Below, in pieces: positions 47,958 to 49,125 of a DNA stretch of 49,125 nucleotides. Under the pieces are notes generated by a model. It saw nothing but the letters and a program-made list of their open reading frames with translations, did no database searches and was not told where the DNA came from. The stretch lies in assembly GCA_002067745.1 (NCBI GenBank), contig MVRU01000012.1:1-49125 (forward strand), written 5' to 3'. The stretch is from Syntrophus sp. PtaU1.Bin005. Its GTDB lineage: Bacteria > Desulfobacterota > Syntrophia > Syntrophales > Syntrophaceae. Within the stretch, counting starts at the first letter, position 1. Each line of letters starts with the position of its first letter. Both the position numbers and the translations under genes were made by a program.

Positions 47958-49125
47958 CTAGGGCTTCAGAGTCAGCACATAAGCGGCGCCAGCGGTAGAG
48001 TCGGCAAAGTGTGCTCCGGTGACGAGCTTATTGCCGAAGGCCGACAGGGAATATCCGAATTCATCGCCTGCCAGACCGTCGCAGGCCGTCAGTTTCCCAA
48101 TCTGCTTCCAGGAATTGCCCGCCCTGCGGAAGAGATAGATGGCTCCTTGATCGGCTTTCTTCCCGGCATTTTTGCCGATATCGGTGCGGTTGGCGCCGAC
48201 GGCGATGACATCACCGGCCATGGAGACGGACTGCCCGAATTGATCCTTCTTCTGGCCATCGCTGGCCGTCAGTGTGGCCACATGATCAACGGTATGCCCG
48301 TTCACAGCAAAAACATATGCCGCTCCAGCGTCCTCCGTTCCGCCGGGATCCGCCCTTCTTGCACCCACTGCCATCGTGTTTCCGAGCATCGCCACCGTAA
48401 AACCAAAATTGTCGTCCTTCGCCCCATCCGGCGGAATGACTTTGGCAAATTCCTTCCAGCCCTCTCCCGTCCTTTGGAAGAGGTAGACGGCACCGGCGCC
48501 CTCTGGATCGGCATTTCGAGCGCCGATGGCCAGGAGGTTCCCCCGCAGCGCCACCGATTGGCCGAAATAGGCCTTCGGGACTGGATCGCCCGCCGTCAGC
48601 TTTTCCGAGAAGACCCATTGATTTCCCCTGTGGAGAAAGACATAGGCGGCCCCAACATCGTCGGCACCGCTCTCCTCTTTGCGGGAGGTAACGGCGAGGA
48701 CATTTCCCTGAAGGGCGAGGGCCCTGCCGAAATTGTCTTCATCGGCTGGGTTCGGAGAGGAGACCTTGGCTTCATACCGCCATGATCCCATGTGCTTCCG
48801 AAAGAGATAGACCGCACCTGCTTTTTCTAAGCCGCCGGCTTCAGCAAAACGGGAGCCGACGGCGACCAGGTTGCCCTGGATGGCGACAGCCCGGCCAAAC
48901 TCAGCCCCTGAAGTTGCATCGGGGGCAACCAGCTTCGCTTCTCGGATGTACCTCTGTCCCTGACGGTGAAAGAGGTAAACGGCACCGGCTCCGCTTGTCG
49001 ATCCGGCATTGGCATTTCCTGCCCCCACAGCCACGTGATTCCCGTCGATTGCAACGGACCGGCCGAACTCCGCCCCTTCGACAGGGTCACCTGCGGTCAG
49101 CCGAACGTCACAGGCTTCAGGCTGC
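47958..49125 (-). CDS. FG-GAP repeat (beta-propeller) protein, 5' end outside window
   Basis: The frame is open from the right edge to its stop at 47958, so the true start is beyond the window; the GTG at 49034 is an internal Val. Seven repeats of about 50 residues are seen. Each runs F-G-x-S/A-V-A-x-x-G-N-x-x-A-V-G, then G-A-x-Y-V/L-F, then a hydrophobic strand, which is the FG-GAP blade of integrin-alpha-type beta-propellers. Asp/Gly-rich loops in between may bind calcium. A seven-bladed propeller is probable but more blades may lie upstream. Such proteins are usually exported and bind proteins or carbohydrate. It lies 84 bases upstream of the cytochrome gene on the same strand. Confidence 0.88.
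   Translation of the reverse strand, partial: QPEACDVRLTAGDPVEGAEFGRSVAIDGNHVAVGAGNANAGSTSGAGAVYLFHRQGQRYIREAKLVAPDATSGAEFGRAVAIQGNLVAVGSRFAEAGGLEKAGAVYLFRKHMGSWRYEAKVSSPNPADEDNFGRALALQGNVLAVTSRKEESGADDVGAAYVFLHRGNQWVFSEKLTAGDPVPKAYFGQSVALRGNLLAIGARNADPEGAGAVYLFQRTGEGWKEFAKVIPPDGAKDDNFGFTVAMLGNTMAVGARRADPGGTEDAGAAYVFAVNGHTVDHVATLTASDGQKKDQFGQSVSMAGDVIAVGANRTDIGKNAGKKADQGAIYLFRRAGNSWKQIGKLTACDGLAGDEFGYSLSAFGNKLVTGAHFADSTAGAAYVLTLKP

Noticed and set aside
48945-49034. GTG at 49034 as the true start of the FG-GAP protein
   Set aside because: The frame stays open to the window edge and continues the same repeat pattern upstream, so the GTG is internal.
1-49125. CRISPR arrays, insertion sequences, prophage, tRNA or rRNA genes
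   Set aside because: No spaced repeats, transposase or integrase motifs, terminal repeats, or tRNA T-loop/rRNA sequences were recognised on either strand by eye.

Overview
The window reads as ordinary chromosome from an anaerobic Desulfobacterota (former Deltaproteobacteria), most like a Syntrophus-type syntroph. This placement is an inference from gene content: a 3-hydroxybutyryl-CoA dehydrogenase/crotonase pair, GlcD/GlcF-type oxidoreductase, rubrerythrin and a rubrerythrin-like ferritin, a CxxCH cytochrome, an Aquifex-type aconitase beside a eukaryote-type NADP isocitrate dehydrogenase, UPF0182, NikR with nickel-pincer cofactor genes, and a VPLPA-CTERM protein. I see no rRNA, tRNA, CRISPR array, transposase, integrase or phage gene.

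Layout. 0-2.4 kb: an exported ankyrin-repeat protein, a secreted protein of unknown function and what looks like the decayed front half of a hemerythrin-like gene. 2.7-9.4 kb (all minus): an MscS channel, glcD-glcF and an hbd-crt beta-oxidation operon. 9.5-18.2 kb: a DUF4301 protein, an IscA/HesB-like protein whose usual Cys/Sec position is Trp, a LysM protein overlapped by a thiouridylase-like PP-loop gene, and a tightly overlapped plus-strand set (small helical protein, HD phosphohydrolase, TPR lipoprotein) followed by a glycine-zipper lipoprotein. 18.2-28.6 kb: a lytic transglycosylase, a minus-strand series acn-icd-rlmN-UPF0182, a LysM-NlpC/P60 hydrolase and a monofunctional glycosyltransferase. 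28.9-32 kb: nikR divergent from larC-larB-yjbQ. 32-35 kb: a beta/gamma-crystallin-like exported protein, arabinose-5-phosphate isomerase and a VPLPA-CTERM protein. 35.3-38.2 kb: rubrerythrin, a Na/Pi-cotransporter-like protein and a ferritin-like protein. 38.2-41.5 kb: an ABC-F ATPase divergent from ftsY. 41.6-49.1 kb: exported proteins of unknown function, including an LptC/OstA-like protein and an STN-like protein, then formiminotransferase, a dihaem cytochrome and an FG-GAP beta-propeller protein running off the right edge.

The genes fall into a few themes: acyl-CoA and 2-hydroxyacid oxidation; the oxidative citrate-to-2-oxoglutarate branch; envelope building and remodelling (SLT, NlpC/P60, MtgA, KdsD, lipoproteins); and oxygen/peroxide protection (rubrerythrin, ferritin-like). 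NikR beside two genes of nickel-pincer cofactor synthesis suggests nickel control of lactate-racemase-type enzymes, whose apoenzyme is not in this window.

No clearly new multi-gene system is visible. The most useful leads are the structured leader region with a strong promoter before ftsY, the palindromes at the rubrerythrin promoter, the exported-protein operon at 43.3-45.3 kb, the Trp-substituted HesB-like protein, the nikR-lar arrangement and the LysM/PP-loop coupling. All start choices and functions come from reading the sequence; no database search was run.
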